DNA of 53,107 nucleotides from Pseudomonadota bacterium (GCA_021826065.1 JAKADY010000017.1:1-53107); one strand, 5' to 3'; positions 7,919-17,329 are shown, counted from the stretch's first letter. Numbers and translations: made by a program. The notes: a model not told the origin generated them from the sequence alone.

Positions 7919-8451
7919 GCCTGCGCACTCAGATAGACACGGGACAGCTCGACGTAGCGCTCGGCCTGGTAGGCGAAATGGGCGATCTCCTCACTGCTCA
8001 ACCGCCGCACGGGCCGAGCCGGGCGACCGAGGTAGAGCCAGCCGCTCGCCAGGACCTGGCGCTCGGTCACCAGGCTGCCGGCCGCCAGCAGCACCTGCGG
8101 TTCGATCACCGCATGGTCCATGACAAGGGCGCCCATACCGATCAGGCACTCGTCACCCACGCTGCAGCCGTGCAGGATGACACCGTGGCCAACAGTCACC
8201 CGCGCCCCGATCACCAGGGGCGCCCCGTCCGGGTCTTCCGGCCGCCGATGGCTGACATGGAGTACCGCGTTGTCCTGAATGTTGCTCGCCTCACCCACGC
8301 GGATGCGGTTGACATCGCCGCGGATCACCGCCCCGGGCCACACCGAGACCGCATCCCCCAGCGTCACGTCGCCGATCACTGTGGCGGTCGGGTGCACGTA
8401 CACACCCCCGCCCAGTTTGGGCACAATGCCGGCAAACGCCTCGATGGCCAT
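7915..8451 (-). CDS. Gamma-carbonic-anhydrase-like hexapeptide protein (YrdA/PaaY type)
   Basis: A 178-residue left-handed beta-helix protein built from hexapeptide repeats ([LIV]G-x4). It shows VWPGAVIRGDVNRIRVG, NIQDNAVLH, and GHGVILHGC, which carry the Arg, Asp, Gln and metal-binding His residues of the gamma-carbonic anhydrase family. A short C-terminal helix (SSEEIAHFAYQAERYVELSR) follows, as in YrdA/PaaY proteins. Many members bind zinc but have weak or unknown activity, so I do not assign a substrate. It is divergent from prlC across 70 bp. Confidence 0.9.
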   Translation of the reverse strand: MAIEAFAGIVPKLGGGVYVHPTATVIGDVTLGDAVSVWPGAVIRGDVNRIRVGEASNIQDNAVLHVSHRRPEDPDGAPLVIGARVTVGHGVILHGCSVGDECLIGMGALVMDHAVIEPQVLLAAGSLVTERQVLASGWLYLGRPARPVRRLSSEEIAHFAYQAERYVELSRVYLSAQA

Positions 8452-8521
8452 GACCAGAACCCCTTGGAAAAACCGCGGTCTGGCCGCAAGTATAGAGTCC
8501 TAAACGCCAGTCAGGAGCGCC

Positions 8522-10546
8522 ATGAACCCCTTGCTCGATTTCACCGGCCTGCCGCGCTACAGCGAGATCCGGCCCGAACACGTCACCCCCGCGGTCGATC
8601 AGCTGCTCGCCGAAAACCGTGCCCTGGTGGAGCGGCTCGCCGCCGAGCCGACACCCCCCACCTGGAACGGCTTCGCCCAGCCCCTGGAGGACGCCAACGA
8701 ACGGCTCTCCCGCGCCTGGGGACAGGTCTCGCACCTGCACGCCGTCCTCGACAGCCCCGAGCTGCGCGCGGTCTACAACGAAAATCTGCCCAAGATCACC
8801 CAGTACTACGCCGAGCTCTCGCAGCACGAGGGGCTATACCGCAAGTTCAAGGCCCTGGCCGCGAGCCCCGAGTACGCGCAGTTGAGCCCCGCGCGCCGGC
8901 GTATCATCGACAACGAGCTGCGCGACTTCCGCTTGGGTGGCGCGGAGCTCGCGCCCGAACAAAAGGCCCGCTTCAAGGCGATCCAGGAGGAACTGGCGCG
9001 GCTGTCCGCCAAGTTCGAGGAGAACCTGCTCGATGCCACCAACGCCTGGTCCAAGCTCGTCACGGACGAGTCGGAACTCGCTGGCGTGCCTGAGGACGTC
9101 AAGCAGATGTTCGCCGAGATGGCCCAGGCCGCGGGCCAGACGGGGTGGCGGCTCAACCTGCAGGCCCCTTCCTACCTGCCGGTGATGCAATTCTGCGCCA
9201 ACCGGGGGCTGCGTGAGGAGATGTACCGGGCTTACGTCACCCGCGCCTCGGAATTCGGTCCGGCGCAGTTGGACAACACCCCGCTCATCGACCAAATCCT
9301 GCGTCTGCGCCGCGAGGCCGCCCGGCTGCTGGGCTACCCCGATTACGCCCACGTCTCGCTGGTGCCCAAGATGGCGCAGTCACCGCAGGAGGTGCTGGAC
9401 TTCCTCAATGAGCTCGCCCGCCGTGCCAAGCCCTATGCCGAGCGGGACATGCAGGAGCTGCGCGAATTCGCCGCCAAAGAGCTGCAGCTTCCACGACTCG
9501 AGGCCTGGGACGTGGCCTACGCCTCGGAGAAGCTCCGGGAGGCGCGCTACGCCTTCTCCGAACAGGAGGTCAAGCAATACTTCCAGGAGCCGCGCGTGCT
9601 GGCCGGGCTCTTCCGCCTGATCGAGACCCTCTACGGCCTGGAGATCCGCGAGGCGCAGGCGCCGGTGTGGCATGAGAGTGTAAAGTTTTTCGACATCCGC
9701 GACCGCACGGGCCAACTGATCGGCCAGTTCTATCTCGACCTCTACGCCCGCGAGAGCAAGCGCGGCGGCGCCTGGATGGACGACGCCATCACCCGTAGGC
9801 GCAAGGGTCAAGCCATCCAGACCCCGGTGGCCTATCTCAACTGCAACTTCTCCCGCCCGGTGGGCGGCAAGCCGGCGCTGCTCACCCACGACGAGGTGAT
9901 CACCCTCTTCCATGAGTTCGGCCATGGGCTACACCACCTGCTCACCCAGGTCGAGGACCTGGGCGTGTCGGGCATCAACGGCGTGGAGTGGGACGCGGTG
10001 GAGCTGCCCAGCCAGTTCATGGAGAACTTCTGCTGGGAGTGGGACGTGCTCAAGCACATGACCGCCCATGTGGAGACCGGCGAGCCCCTACCGCGTGCGC
10101 TCTTCGACAAGATGCTGGCGGCCAAGAACTTCCAGGCCGGCATGCAGATGGTGCGGCAGATCGAGTTCGCCCTGTTCGACATGCACCTGCACTACGACTT
10201 CGACCCTGACGGCGGCAAGGGTGTGCTGGCGCTGCTCGACGACATCCGCCGCCAGGTCGCGGTGGTCTTCCCGCCCGCCTACAACCGCTTCCCCAACAAC
10301 TTCTCGCACATCTTCGCTGGCGGCTACGCGGCGGGCTACTACAGCTACAAGTGGGCCGAGGTCCTCTCGGCCGACGCCTACAGCCTGTTCGAGGAGAACG
10401 GGGTGCTCAACCCCGAGATCGGCCACCGCTTCTGGAGCGAGATCCTCGCCCAGGGCGGCGCGCGCCCGGCCATCGAGTCGTTCAAGGCCTTCCGCGGGCG
10501 GGAGCCGACCATAGACGCCCTGCTGCGACACAACGGCATGGCCTGA
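8522..10546 (+). CDS. prlC: Oligopeptidase A (M3 metallopeptidase)
   Basis: A cytoplasmic zinc peptidase that degrades short peptides, including cleaved signal peptides. The 674-residue protein has family length. The zinc motif HEFGHGLHHLL starts at residue 464 (His464, Glu465, His468), with the third ligand expected in the following QFMENFCWEWDVL helix. The C-terminal SHIFAGGYAAGYYSYKWAEVLSADAY block forms the substrate-binding wall of M3 enzymes. The ATG is preceded by CAGGAGC at proper spacing. A strong hairpin 16 bp after the stop probably terminates the message. Confidence 0.96.
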   Translation: MNPLLDFTGLPRYSEIRPEHVTPAVDQLLAENRALVERLAAEPTPPTWNGFAQPLEDANERLSRAWGQVSHLHAVLDSPELRAVYNENLPKITQYYAELSQHEGLYRKFKALAASPEYAQLSPARRRIIDNELRDFRLGGAELAPEQKARFKAIQEELARLSAKFEENLLDATNAWSKLVTDESELAGVPEDVKQMFAEMAQAAGQTGWRLNLQAPSYLPVMQFCANRGLREEMYRAYVTRASEFGPAQLDNTPLIDQILRLRREAARLLGYPDYAHVSLVPKMAQSPQEVLDFLNELARRAKPYAERDMQELREFAAKELQLPRLEAWDVAYASEKLREARYAFSEQEVKQYFQEPRVLAGLFRLIETLYGLEIREAQAPVWHESVKFFDIRDRTGQLIGQFYLDLYARESKRGGAWMDDAITRRRKGQAIQTPVAYLNCNFSRPVGGKPALLTHDEVITLFHEFGHGLHHLLTQVEDLGVSGINGVEWDAVELPSQFMENFCWEWDVLKHMTAHVETGEPLPRALFDKMLAAKNFQAGMQMVRQIEFALFDMHLHYDFDPDGGKGVLALLDDIRRQVAVVFPPAYNRFPNNFSHIFAGGYAAGYYSYKWAEVLSADAYSLFEENGVLNPEIGHRFWSEILAQGGARPAIESFKAFRGREPTIDALLRHNGMA

Positions 10547-10561
10547 GGCAGTTTGCCCCTT

Positions 10562-10594
10562 ACAACGCCGGCCCGCGCCGGCGTTGTCGTTTTG
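10562..10594 (+). terminator. Rho-independent-type terminator after prlC
   Basis: An 11-bp perfect stem (ACAACGCCGGC at 10562-10572, its complement at 10577-10587) with a 4-base loop is followed by CGTTTT. It lies just after the prlC stop. Confidence 0.8.
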
Positions 10595-10638
10595 TCGGCG
10601 AGCGCTGCTAGAATCCCATGCAGGAGGGGAGCGCGCAT

Positions 10639-11121
10639 ATGTTGAAAGGACTCGGGCTGTTGATCCTGTTGACCCTGACCATGACGGTTGCGGCCGCCGG
10701 TCAGATGTACCGCTGGGTGGACGAGCGCGGCCGCGTGTATTACTCCGACCAGCCGCCCCCGCCCAAGGCGCGTGAGGCGCAGGCGCTGAAGCCCCGCCCG
10801 AGCGTGGTGGAGACCGACAAGGAAGGCTTCGAGCTGCGCCGCGCGCGCGAGGCGAACCCGGTGGTCCTCTATATTACCGATTGCGGCGAGCCCTGCGATC
10901 AGGCGCGCGACTTCCTCACCCAGCGCAAGATCCCCTTCACCCGCAAGGACCCACAGCGGGTGCCGGAGGATGCCGTGGCGCTGAAGCAACTCGTTGGGGC
11001 GCTGGAGGTGCCGGTGATCCAGGTTGGCGGCAAGCATCAGAAGGGTTTCGACCCGGCCGCCTGGGAGGGCCTGCTCAGCGCGGCGGGCTACCCCGTGCGC
11101 ACGGAGGCCAAGGGTCGTTGA
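10639..11121 (+). CDS. Secreted DUF4124 / glutaredoxin-like protein
   Basis: A 160-residue protein with a signal peptide (MLKGLGLLILLTLTMTVAAAG). A DUF4124-type segment follows (QMYRWVDERGRVYYSDQPPP), then a glutaredoxin-like fold with CGEPC as its redox motif, CDQARDFLTQRKIPF, and VPVIQVGGKHQKGFDPAAWEGLL. Proteins of this pairing probably act in the periplasm as thiol-disulfide proteins, but substrates are not known. I choose the start at 10639 because the AGGAGGGG at 10621-10628 fits it; the ATG at 10618 lies upstream of that site. The stop is 53 bp before the asparagine-synthase-like gene. Confidence 0.85.
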   Translation: MLKGLGLLILLTLTMTVAAAGQMYRWVDERGRVYYSDQPPPPKAREAQALKPRPSVVETDKEGFELRRAREANPVVLYITDCGEPCDQARDFLTQRKIPFTRKDPQRVPEDAVALKQLVGALEVPVIQVGGKHQKGFDPAAWEGLLSAAGYPVRTEAKGR

Positions 11122-11174
11122 TTCGGCCCCTTCAGACCGCAACACAAAACAACCAACCCCGCCAGACAGTCCCC

Positions 11175-12989
11175 ATGCACGAGCTCATCGGCTGGTTCGG
11201 CCCCGAGCCGGAAGACCCGAACCGGGCCGGCGAGACTCTGGCGCGCATGCGCCAGGTTCGCCCCACCGCCGTCGGCAACCCGGCCAGCCAAGTCCACACG
11301 CACGGCCTGCTGGCCGTGGCGGGCGAGTCGGCGCAGATCGCCGAGGAGGACGGCATCCTCGCCGCCGTCATCGGCCTGCCGCGCACGGCAGCGGGTGGGC
11401 GGCTGGATGCACAGACGCTGATCGATCTGTGGCACAGACACAGCGGCAACCTCGCCGCCCAGGTTTACGGCCCTTACGCCCTGGCCATCGTCGACCGGCG
11501 CAACGACTCAGTCTATCTGGCCATCGACCGCATCGGCATCCACAGCCTGTCCTTCGCCGTTCGCAATGGCCGCATCGTCTTTGCCGACCGTGCCGATGCG
11601 GTGGCGGCGCACCCGACCGTGGGACGCGCGCTCGACCCGCAGGCCCTGTTCGACTACTTCTATTTCTATGACGTGCCGGCGCCGCGCACGATTTATCAGG
11701 GGGTCGAGAAGCTGTTGCCGGGCCAGTACGCCTGGTACCGTCACGGCCGCATCGAGCGCGGTTTCTACTGGCATCTGCAATACCGCGACGCCCCGCGCCA
11801 CGACTTCGCGGCCATGTCGCGCCGCTTCCACGACCTGCTGCGCACCTGCGTGGCACGCGCCGCCGAGCCGGGCGCCACGGCGGCCTTTCTCTCCGGCGGC
11901 ACCGACAGCTCCACCGTCGCCGGTATCTACAAGGAACTGACCGGCCAGCCGGTGCGCACCTATTCCATCGGCTTCGCCGCCGAGGGCTTCGACGAGATGG
12001 AATATGCGCGCATCGCCGCCCGCCACTTCGGCCTGGACGCGCGCGAATACTACCTGAAGCCGGAGGACATCCTCGCCGCCATCCCCATCATCGCCGCGCA
12101 GTACGACGAGCCCTTCGCCAACGAGTCGGCGGTGCCGGCCTATTACTGCGCCCGCATGGCGGCGGCCGACGGCTATCGGGTCATGCTGGCGGGCGACGGC
12201 GGCGACGAGATCTTCGGCGGCAACGCGCGCTACGCCAAACAAAAGGTGTTCGAGGCCTGGCAGCGCATCCCCGCGCCGCTGCGCAGCGGCTTGATCGAGC
12301 CGCTCGCCCGGCTGCCGGGGCTGGAACGGCTACCGCCGGTGCGCAAGCTGCAAAGCTACATCCGCCAGGCCAACATCCCCCTGCCCGAGCGCATGGAGTC
12401 CTACAACTACATCTACCGGCAGCCGTTGAGCGAGATGTTCACCGCCGACTTCCTGGCCGGGATAGACCCGCACGAGCCGGCCCGGCTGCTGGAGGACGCC
12501 TACCACCGCGCCGCCTCGGACTCCTACATCAACCGGATGCTGCATCTGGACCTCAAGTTCACCTTGGCCGACAACGACTTGCGCAAGGTCAACGGCATGA
12601 CCGAGGCGGCCGGCATCGCCGTGCGCTACCCCCTGCTCGATGACGCCATGGTCGAGTTCTCGGGTGAGGTGCCGCCGGACTGGAAGGTCAAGGGGCAATA
12701 CCTGCGCTGGTTCTTCAAACAGGCGCTCAAGGGCTATCTGCCTGACGCCATCATTCACAAGAGCAAACATGGCTTCGGCCTGCCCTTCGGTGTCTGGGCG
12801 CGCGAACACTCGCCGCTGCGCGAACGGGTGGAAGAACGGCTTGCCGCCTTCCGTACGCGCAACCTGCTGCAACCCGCCTACCTCGACCGTCTGCGCCGGG
12901 AACACGCCGAGGGGCACGCCACCTACTTCGGCAAGATGCTGTGGGTGATCGTGATCCTGGAGGAGTGGCTGGCGGCGCGCGGCCTTTGA
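11175..12989 (+). CDS. Asparagine-synthase-like protein lacking the nucleophile cysteine
   Basis: A 604-residue protein of the class II asparagine synthetase family. The synthetase half is complete, with the ATP pyrophosphatase loop FLSGGTDSSTVAGIY near residue 239, AGDGGDEIFGGNARY, and a C-terminal HKSKHGFGLPFGVW. The N-terminal half keeps the glutaminase fold (YGPYALAIVDRRNDSVYLAIDRIG) but begins MHELIGWFGP instead of MCGI. The catalytic Cys2 is therefore absent, and it cannot use glutamine in the normal way. It may take free ammonia or another amine, or activate a carboxylate as beta-lactam synthetase does. It is convergent with the XrtA locus, four bases from its last gene, so it may act on the same polysaccharide. 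Confidence 0.85.
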   Translation: MHELIGWFGPEPEDPNRAGETLARMRQVRPTAVGNPASQVHTHGLLAVAGESAQIAEEDGILAAVIGLPRTAAGGRLDAQTLIDLWHRHSGNLAAQVYGPYALAIVDRRNDSVYLAIDRIGIHSLSFAVRNGRIVFADRADAVAAHPTVGRALDPQALFDYFYFYDVPAPRTIYQGVEKLLPGQYAWYRHGRIERGFYWHLQYRDAPRHDFAAMSRRFHDLLRTCVARAAEPGATAAFLSGGTDSSTVAGIYKELTGQPVRTYSIGFAAEGFDEMEYARIAARHFGLDAREYYLKPEDILAAIPIIAAQYDEPFANESAVPAYYCARMAAADGYRVMLAGDGGDEIFGGNARYAKQKVFEAWQRIPAPLRSGLIEPLARLPGLERLPPVRKLQSYIRQANIPLPERMESYNYIYRQPLSEMFTADFLAGIDPHEPARLLEDAYHRAASDSYINRMLHLDLKFTLADNDLRKVNGMTEAAGIAVRYPLLDDAMVEFSGEVPPDWKVKGQYLRWFFKQALKGYLPDAIIHKSKHGFGLPFGVWAREHSPLRERVEERLAAFRTRNLLQPAYLDRLRREHAEGHATYFGKMLWVIVILEEWLAARGL

Positions 12990-13005
12990 CATTCAGAGGC
13001 CGCGC
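12977..13005. terminator. Possible bidirectional hairpin at a convergent gene end
   Basis: GCGCGGCCT (12977-12985) and AGGCCGCGC (12997-13005) form a perfect 9-bp stem with an 11-base loop. Both stop codons of the two converging genes fall within it. There is no T-tract, so termination is only a possibility. Confidence 0.35.
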
Positions 13006-14210
13006 TTGAGGGCGCGGCCATAGATCTCCCGGTAGTTGGCCACCGTCCGCGGCCAGTTGCGCTCTGACTCGACGTATCGCCGACCGGCGGCGCGCAGCCG
13101 GGCGCCGCCATCGGCCAGGTTGAGGGCATCCAGCGCCCGGCGGGCCAGGGCCCCGACATCGCCGGCGCGAAACAGCAGCCCCGTCTCGCCGTCGCGGATC
13201 AGCTCGCGGTGCCCGCCCACGTCGGAGGCGATGAAGAGCCGCTGCTGCGCCATGGCCTCCAAGGGCTTCAAGGGCGTCACCAGCTCGGTCAGCCGCATGG
13301 GATGGCGGGCATAGACCAGCAGATCGATCTGGTCGTAGTAGCGGTTGACCTCGCGGTGCGGCACGCGACCGGTGAAGACGACCTTGTCACCCACGCCGAG
13401 ACTTGCGGCCTGGGCCTTGAGATTCGCCTCCTGCGGGCCGCCGCCGACCAGCAAGACGCGGATGTCGGGGTCTACCGCCAGGAGCCGCGGCAGGGCGGCG
13501 AGCAGGAGGTCCAGGCCCTCGTAGGCATAGAACGAGCCGATGAAGCCCAGCACCCGCTTGCCCGTCAGGCCCAGTTGCGCCCGTAAGGCGGGATCCGGGG
13601 CGCCGCCGGGGACGAAGGCCTCGGCGTCCACCGCGTTGGGCACCACGCCGATCTTCCCGGCCGGGATGCCGCGGGCGACGAGGTCCTGGCGCAGCCCCTC
13701 GCAGATGGTGACCACCTGATCGGCCTGGCGCACGGCGCGGGTCTCCAGCCATTTGGTGAAGCGGTAACGCGGGCTGCCCTCATTGGTGCTGCCGTGGTCC
13801 ACCGCGGCATCCTCCCAGAAGGCACGGATCTCATAGACCACGGGGATCTGCATCCGCCGGCCGACGGCGAGCGCGGGATAGGCGTTGAGCAGCGGCGAAT
13901 GGGCGTGGATGAGGTCGGGTTTAAGGGCACGGGCGAGTTCATGCAGCCGGGCCTCGGTGGCGCGCATGAGCGCCCATTGGTCGAGCACGGGCAGGCGCGC
14001 GGCCAGGCCCCGGGGTTGCCGCGTGCGGTAGAAATGCAGGCCCTCGGCCACCTCCTCCGCGCTCGGGCATCCGCCCTGTTTGGGGCTGGTCAGGTGCCAG
14101 GTCTGCCAGCCCATGCGCTGCTGCTGGCGTAGGATGTTGGCACTGCGAAAGGTGTAGCCGGAGTGCAGCGGCAGCGAGTGGTCGAAGACGTGCAGGATCT
14201 TCAGGCTCAT
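12993..14210 (-). CDS. XrtA/PEP-CTERM-locus glycosyltransferase (GT4 type)
   Basis: A 405-residue retaining GT-B glycosyltransferase. It opens with MSLKILHVFDHSLPLHSGYTFRS, a start typical of the exosortase-A-associated family found at the end of these loci, and has the HAHSPLLNAYPAL segment, the VPNAVDAEAF motif, IGSFYAYEGLDLLLAAL, and the donor-binding block (RLTELVTPLKPLEAMAQ with the nearby GGHRELIRDGETG). It should add one sugar to the lipid-linked polysaccharide repeat on the cytoplasmic side. It starts 4 bp after the amidotransferase stop and is the last gene of the locus. The donor sugar cannot be read from sequence. Confidence 0.9.
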   Translation of the reverse strand: MSLKILHVFDHSLPLHSGYTFRSANILRQQQRMGWQTWHLTSPKQGGCPSAEEVAEGLHFYRTRQPRGLAARLPVLDQWALMRATEARLHELARALKPDLIHAHSPLLNAYPALAVGRRMQIPVVYEIRAFWEDAAVDHGSTNEGSPRYRFTKWLETRAVRQADQVVTICEGLRQDLVARGIPAGKIGVVPNAVDAEAFVPGGAPDPALRAQLGLTGKRVLGFIGSFYAYEGLDLLLAALPRLLAVDPDIRVLLVGGGPQEANLKAQAASLGVGDKVVFTGRVPHREVNRYYDQIDLLVYARHPMRLTELVTPLKPLEAMAQQRLFIASDVGGHRELIRDGETGLLFRAGDVGALARRALDALNLADGGARLRAAGRRYVESERNWPRTVANYREIYGRALKRGL

Positions 14211-14214
14211 GGGA

Positions 14215-16119
14215 TTAGACGCGGGTCTGTCGTTCTTGATTTTCAAGGAAAGCGGCGAACATGAGCAGGGACCACAGGGCGGCGCTGTGGTCGCGATAGC
14301 CCGCGATGTGGTCCTCGACCATGCGCCTGAGGTAAGCCATGTCGAAATAGCCCGTGTCGGCCATGCGCTCGGACAGCACGCTGGCGCGCAGCTTGTCCTT
14401 GAGCGGGCCGCGGAACCAGTGCTCCAGCGGGACGGCAAAGCCCATCTTGCGCCGGTACATGAGGTCGTGCGGCAGATAGGGTTCGAGGGCGCGCTTGAGC
14501 AGGTATTTGCCCTCCGTGCCCTTGAGTTTGTAGCCGACGGGCAGGCCCGAGACCCACTCGACCAGCTTGTGGTCGAGGAAGGGCACACGCACCTCCAGGG
14601 CATGCGCCATGCTGGCGCGGTCGACCTTAGTGAGGATGTCGCCGACCAGATAGGTCTTCATGTCCAGGTACTGTACCTGGCTCACCGTGTCCAGATGGGC
14701 ACAGCGGGCGTGGTGACGGCGTAGCACCTCCACCGCCCGGTAGCCCGCGAGGCGACGGCGGAAGGCGGGGCTGAACAGGCGCGCGCGCAAGCCGTCGCTG
14801 CACACCGACACGCCGTGGAAATAGCCCTCGACGGTGTCGCGCGCCATCGCCTCGAAGGTGGTCTTGGCGCGCAGGAATTTGGGCGCCCAGTCCGCCTTGG
14901 GGTAGAGGCGGCCGAGCAGGCCGAAGAGCGGCCGCCTGAGCGCCAGCGGCAGTAGCCGGCGCATGCGCTCCTCGTACAAGTGCCAGCGGTAGCGCCGGTA
15001 GCCGGCGAAGTTCTCGTCGCCGCCATCGCCCGAGAGCGCCACGGTGACCTGCCGGCGGGCCAGTTCGCAGACCCGGTAGGTGGGCATGGCGGAGGAGTCG
15101 GCGAAGGGCTCGTCATAGAGATGCGCCAAGGCGTCCACCAGGCTGAAGTCGTCGGCCTCGACCCGATCGACGTGGTGATCGGTGCGGTAACGTTCGGCCA
15201 CCTGGCGGGCGTATTCCGACTCATCGTAATCCTTCTCGGCGAAGGCGATGGAGCAGGTCTTGACCGGCTTGTCGGAGAGGCCCGCCATCATCGCCACCAC
15301 CGCCGAGGAATCCACCCCGCCGGAGAGGAAGGCCCCCAGCGGGACCTCGGCCACCAGACGAATGCGCACCGCCTCGCGCAGCCGCTCGATGAGCTCGCGC
15401 TCGGCATCCTGCAGGCCGATGGACGGCAGCGGTTCGAACGGTACGTCCCAGAACTCGCGCGGCTTGGGTAACGGCTGGCCGCGACGGACGGTCAGCGTGT
15501 GGCCGGGCGGCAGCTTAAGGGCCGTCGTGTAGATGGTGCGCGGCTCCGGCACGTAGCCATAACCGAAGTACTCCTCCACCGCCGCCTCGTCGATCTCGCG
15601 GCGGAAACCGGGCCAGGCGGTGATCGTCTTGAGTTCCGAGCCGAACACCAGCCAGCCGTCGTCAGTGGCGGCGTAATAGAGGGGCTTCACCCCCAGGCGG
15701 TCGCGCGCCAGGAAGAAGACCTGCCGCCGGCGGTCCCACAGGGCGAAGGCGAACATGCCGCGGAAGTGGGCAACACAGTCCTCGCCCCACTCCTCCCAAG
15801 CGTGGACGATGACCTCGGTGTCGGAGCGGGTGCGAAAGCGGTGGCCCAGGCGGGTGAGCTCAGGGATCAGTTCGACGAAGTTGTAGATCTCGCCGTTGAA
15901 CACCACCCAGACCGTATCGTCCTCGTTCGCCAGGGGCTGTTGTCCCGTGGCGATGTCGATGATGGACAACCGCCGGTGCCCCAGGCCCAGGCCGGGCTCC
16001 AGGTGCAGGCCCGCCTCGTCGGGGCCGCGGTGGAGCAGCATGTCGTTGATGCGCTCGAGCCGCGCGCGGTCCACGGGGCGGGTGCCCGTGAGGTCGAAGA
16101 CACCAGTGATGCCACACAT
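14215..16119 (-). CDS. asnB: XrtA-system amidotransferase, asparagine-synthase family
   Basis: A 634-residue glutamine-dependent amidotransferase of the exosortase A system-associated type 1 family. I start it at the ATG at 16119, so the product begins MCGITGVF with Cys2 as the glutaminase nucleophile. The N-terminal Ntn domain shows NGEIYNFVEL and LARDRLGVKPLYYA. The synthetase domain has FLSGGVDSSAVVAMM near residue 265 and ALSGDGGDENFAGYRRY. It probably amidates a sugar acid or amino-acid group of the polysaccharide; the acceptor is unknown. It lies 28 bp after the upstream glycosyltransferase. Unlike the gene at 11175, its catalytic residues are intact. Confidence 0.92.
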   Translation of the reverse strand: MCGITGVFDLTGTRPVDRARLERINDMLLHRGPDEAGLHLEPGLGLGHRRLSIIDIATGQQPLANEDDTVWVVFNGEIYNFVELIPELTRLGHRFRTRSDTEVIVHAWEEWGEDCVAHFRGMFAFALWDRRRQVFFLARDRLGVKPLYYAATDDGWLVFGSELKTITAWPGFRREIDEAAVEEYFGYGYVPEPRTIYTTALKLPPGHTLTVRRGQPLPKPREFWDVPFEPLPSIGLQDAERELIERLREAVRIRLVAEVPLGAFLSGGVDSSAVVAMMAGLSDKPVKTCSIAFAEKDYDESEYARQVAERYRTDHHVDRVEADDFSLVDALAHLYDEPFADSSAMPTYRVCELARRQVTVALSGDGGDENFAGYRRYRWHLYEERMRRLLPLALRRPLFGLLGRLYPKADWAPKFLRAKTTFEAMARDTVEGYFHGVSVCSDGLRARLFSPAFRRRLAGYRAVEVLRRHHARCAHLDTVSQVQYLDMKTYLVGDILTKVDRASMAHALEVRVPFLDHKLVEWVSGLPVGYKLKGTEGKYLLKRALEPYLPHDLMYRRKMGFAVPLEHWFRGPLKDKLRASVLSERMADTGYFDMAYLRRMVEDHIAGYRDHSAALWSLLMFAAFLENQERQTRV

Positions 16120-16147
16120 AGGGGGTGTAGGGTGTTTGTTAGGGTTC

Positions 16148-17329
16148 TTATCGGTGCAGACCGGGGATGTTTGAAGGCGCCGCCTTCGGCTGCGTCTGCC
16201 CCAGGACCTCGTCATACACGGCCTGATAGGCTGCGGCCATGCGCTCGAGGGCGAACTCCCGTTCCACCCGCGCGCGCGCAGCAGCCCCTTCGCGCTGGCG
16301 GCGTTCGGTGTCCCGCGCGTAGTCGAGCAACAGCCGGGCGAGCCCCTCGACATCGCCCGGGGGGAACAGGCTACCCGTCTCGCCGACCCGGACGAGTTCC
16401 GGGTTGCCGCCGACCCGGGTGGCCACCACTGGCAGGCCCGTGGCCATGGCCTCCAGGATGGTGTTGGAGATGCCCTCGCCGAGGGAGGGCAGCACGAACA
16501 CATCCATCAGCCGCATCAGCTCGGGTATGTCGTCGCGCTGGCCGGCAAACCAGACCTGCCCGGCCAGTCCGGCCTCCCGGACCAGGGTCTCGCAGATCGC
16601 GCGCTCGGGGCCGTCGCCGACCAGGACCAGGCGCAGGCCCTGGGGATCCGGTGCCTCGGCGCTGAGGCGGACGAAGGCGCGCGCCAAGGTGGGATAGTCC
16701 TTCACGGCCACCAGACGCCCCACACTGCCGATGACCAGGCGTGCGCCGTCGAGGAAACCGGGCGGAGCGATGGCCGGTCTGCCCCCGGCGCGCGGCCGGA
16801 AGCGCACACTGTCGACACCGTTGTAGATCTGCGTGATGCGCGCCGGCCGCACCCCCACGGTGTCAACGAGCCAGCCGGCCAGGTCGCGGCTCACGGTGAT
16901 GTAGCGATGTACCAGGGGACGCGCCGTCCGGCGCAGGAGGTTGTATTTCCAGTTACGTCCCGCCAGATCGAAGACGTCGCGGCCGTGCTCCCCATGCACA
17001 CGCCCCGGCACCCGCAGGGCGGCGGCGACGAACTGGGCCTCCAGGGCGTTCAAGTTGCGGGTGTGCACGATGGCGGGCTTCAGCTCACGCAGCACGCGGG
17101 CCAGGCGCCGGTACAGGCCCAGGTCATGCCCCGGCCGCTTGTGCAGATCGTGGAAGCTCACCCCTACGCGGCGGATGCGCCGGCAGAAGTCGGTGTGATC
17201 GGTGAGGCTCACGATGGCATGCCGGTAGCGACCCGCCGGCAGGTGGTTGATGAGGTTCACCACGCCGTTTTCCATGCCGCCCGTGCCGAAGTGATAGACG
17301 ACATGGGCGATCAGCGCTGGAGCGCTCAT
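16148..17329 (-). CDS. XrtA/PEP-CTERM-locus glycosyltransferase, sugar transferase 2 type
   Basis: A 393-residue GT4-type glycosyltransferase. The opening LIAHVVYHFGTGGMENGVVNLINHLP and VHTRNLNALEAQFVAAL match the second sugar transferase of exosortase A loci. The donor site is seen in NGVDSVRF, GSVGRLVAVKDYPTLARAF, and LPSLGEGISNTILEAMATGLPVVAT, whose ExxE-like acidic pair contacts the sugar nucleotide. The start at 17329 gives an ATGA overlap with xrtA, so the two are translationally coupled. It should act on the cytoplasmic face during repeat-unit assembly. Confidence 0.92.
   Translation of the reverse strand: MSAPALIAHVVYHFGTGGMENGVVNLINHLPAGRYRHAIVSLTDHTDFCRRIRRVGVSFHDLHKRPGHDLGLYRRLARVLRELKPAIVHTRNLNALEAQFVAAALRVPGRVHGEHGRDVFDLAGRNWKYNLLRRTARPLVHRYITVSRDLAGWLVDTVGVRPARITQIYNGVDSVRFRPRAGGRPAIAPPGFLDGARLVIGSVGRLVAVKDYPTLARAFVRLSAEAPDPQGLRLVLVGDGPERAICETLVREAGLAGQVWFAGQRDDIPELMRLMDVFVLPSLGEGISNTILEAMATGLPVVATRVGGNPELVRVGETGSLFPPGDVEGLARLLLDYARDTERRQREGAAARARVEREFALERMAAAYQAVYDEVLGQTQPKAAPSNIPGLHR

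Noticed and set aside
8464-8496. TTGGAA and TATAGA as a sigma-70 promoter for prlC
   Set aside because: The spacing is 21 bases, too long for a normal promoter.
10618-10638. Upstream ATG as start of the DUF4124/glutaredoxin gene
   Set aside because: A good ribosome binding site (AGGAGGGG) lies after this ATG and before the one at 10639, which also gives a better signal peptide.
15499-16665. Plus-strand open frame of 388 residues in the XrtA locus
   Set aside because: It crosses two conserved minus-strand genes and shows no protein family features.
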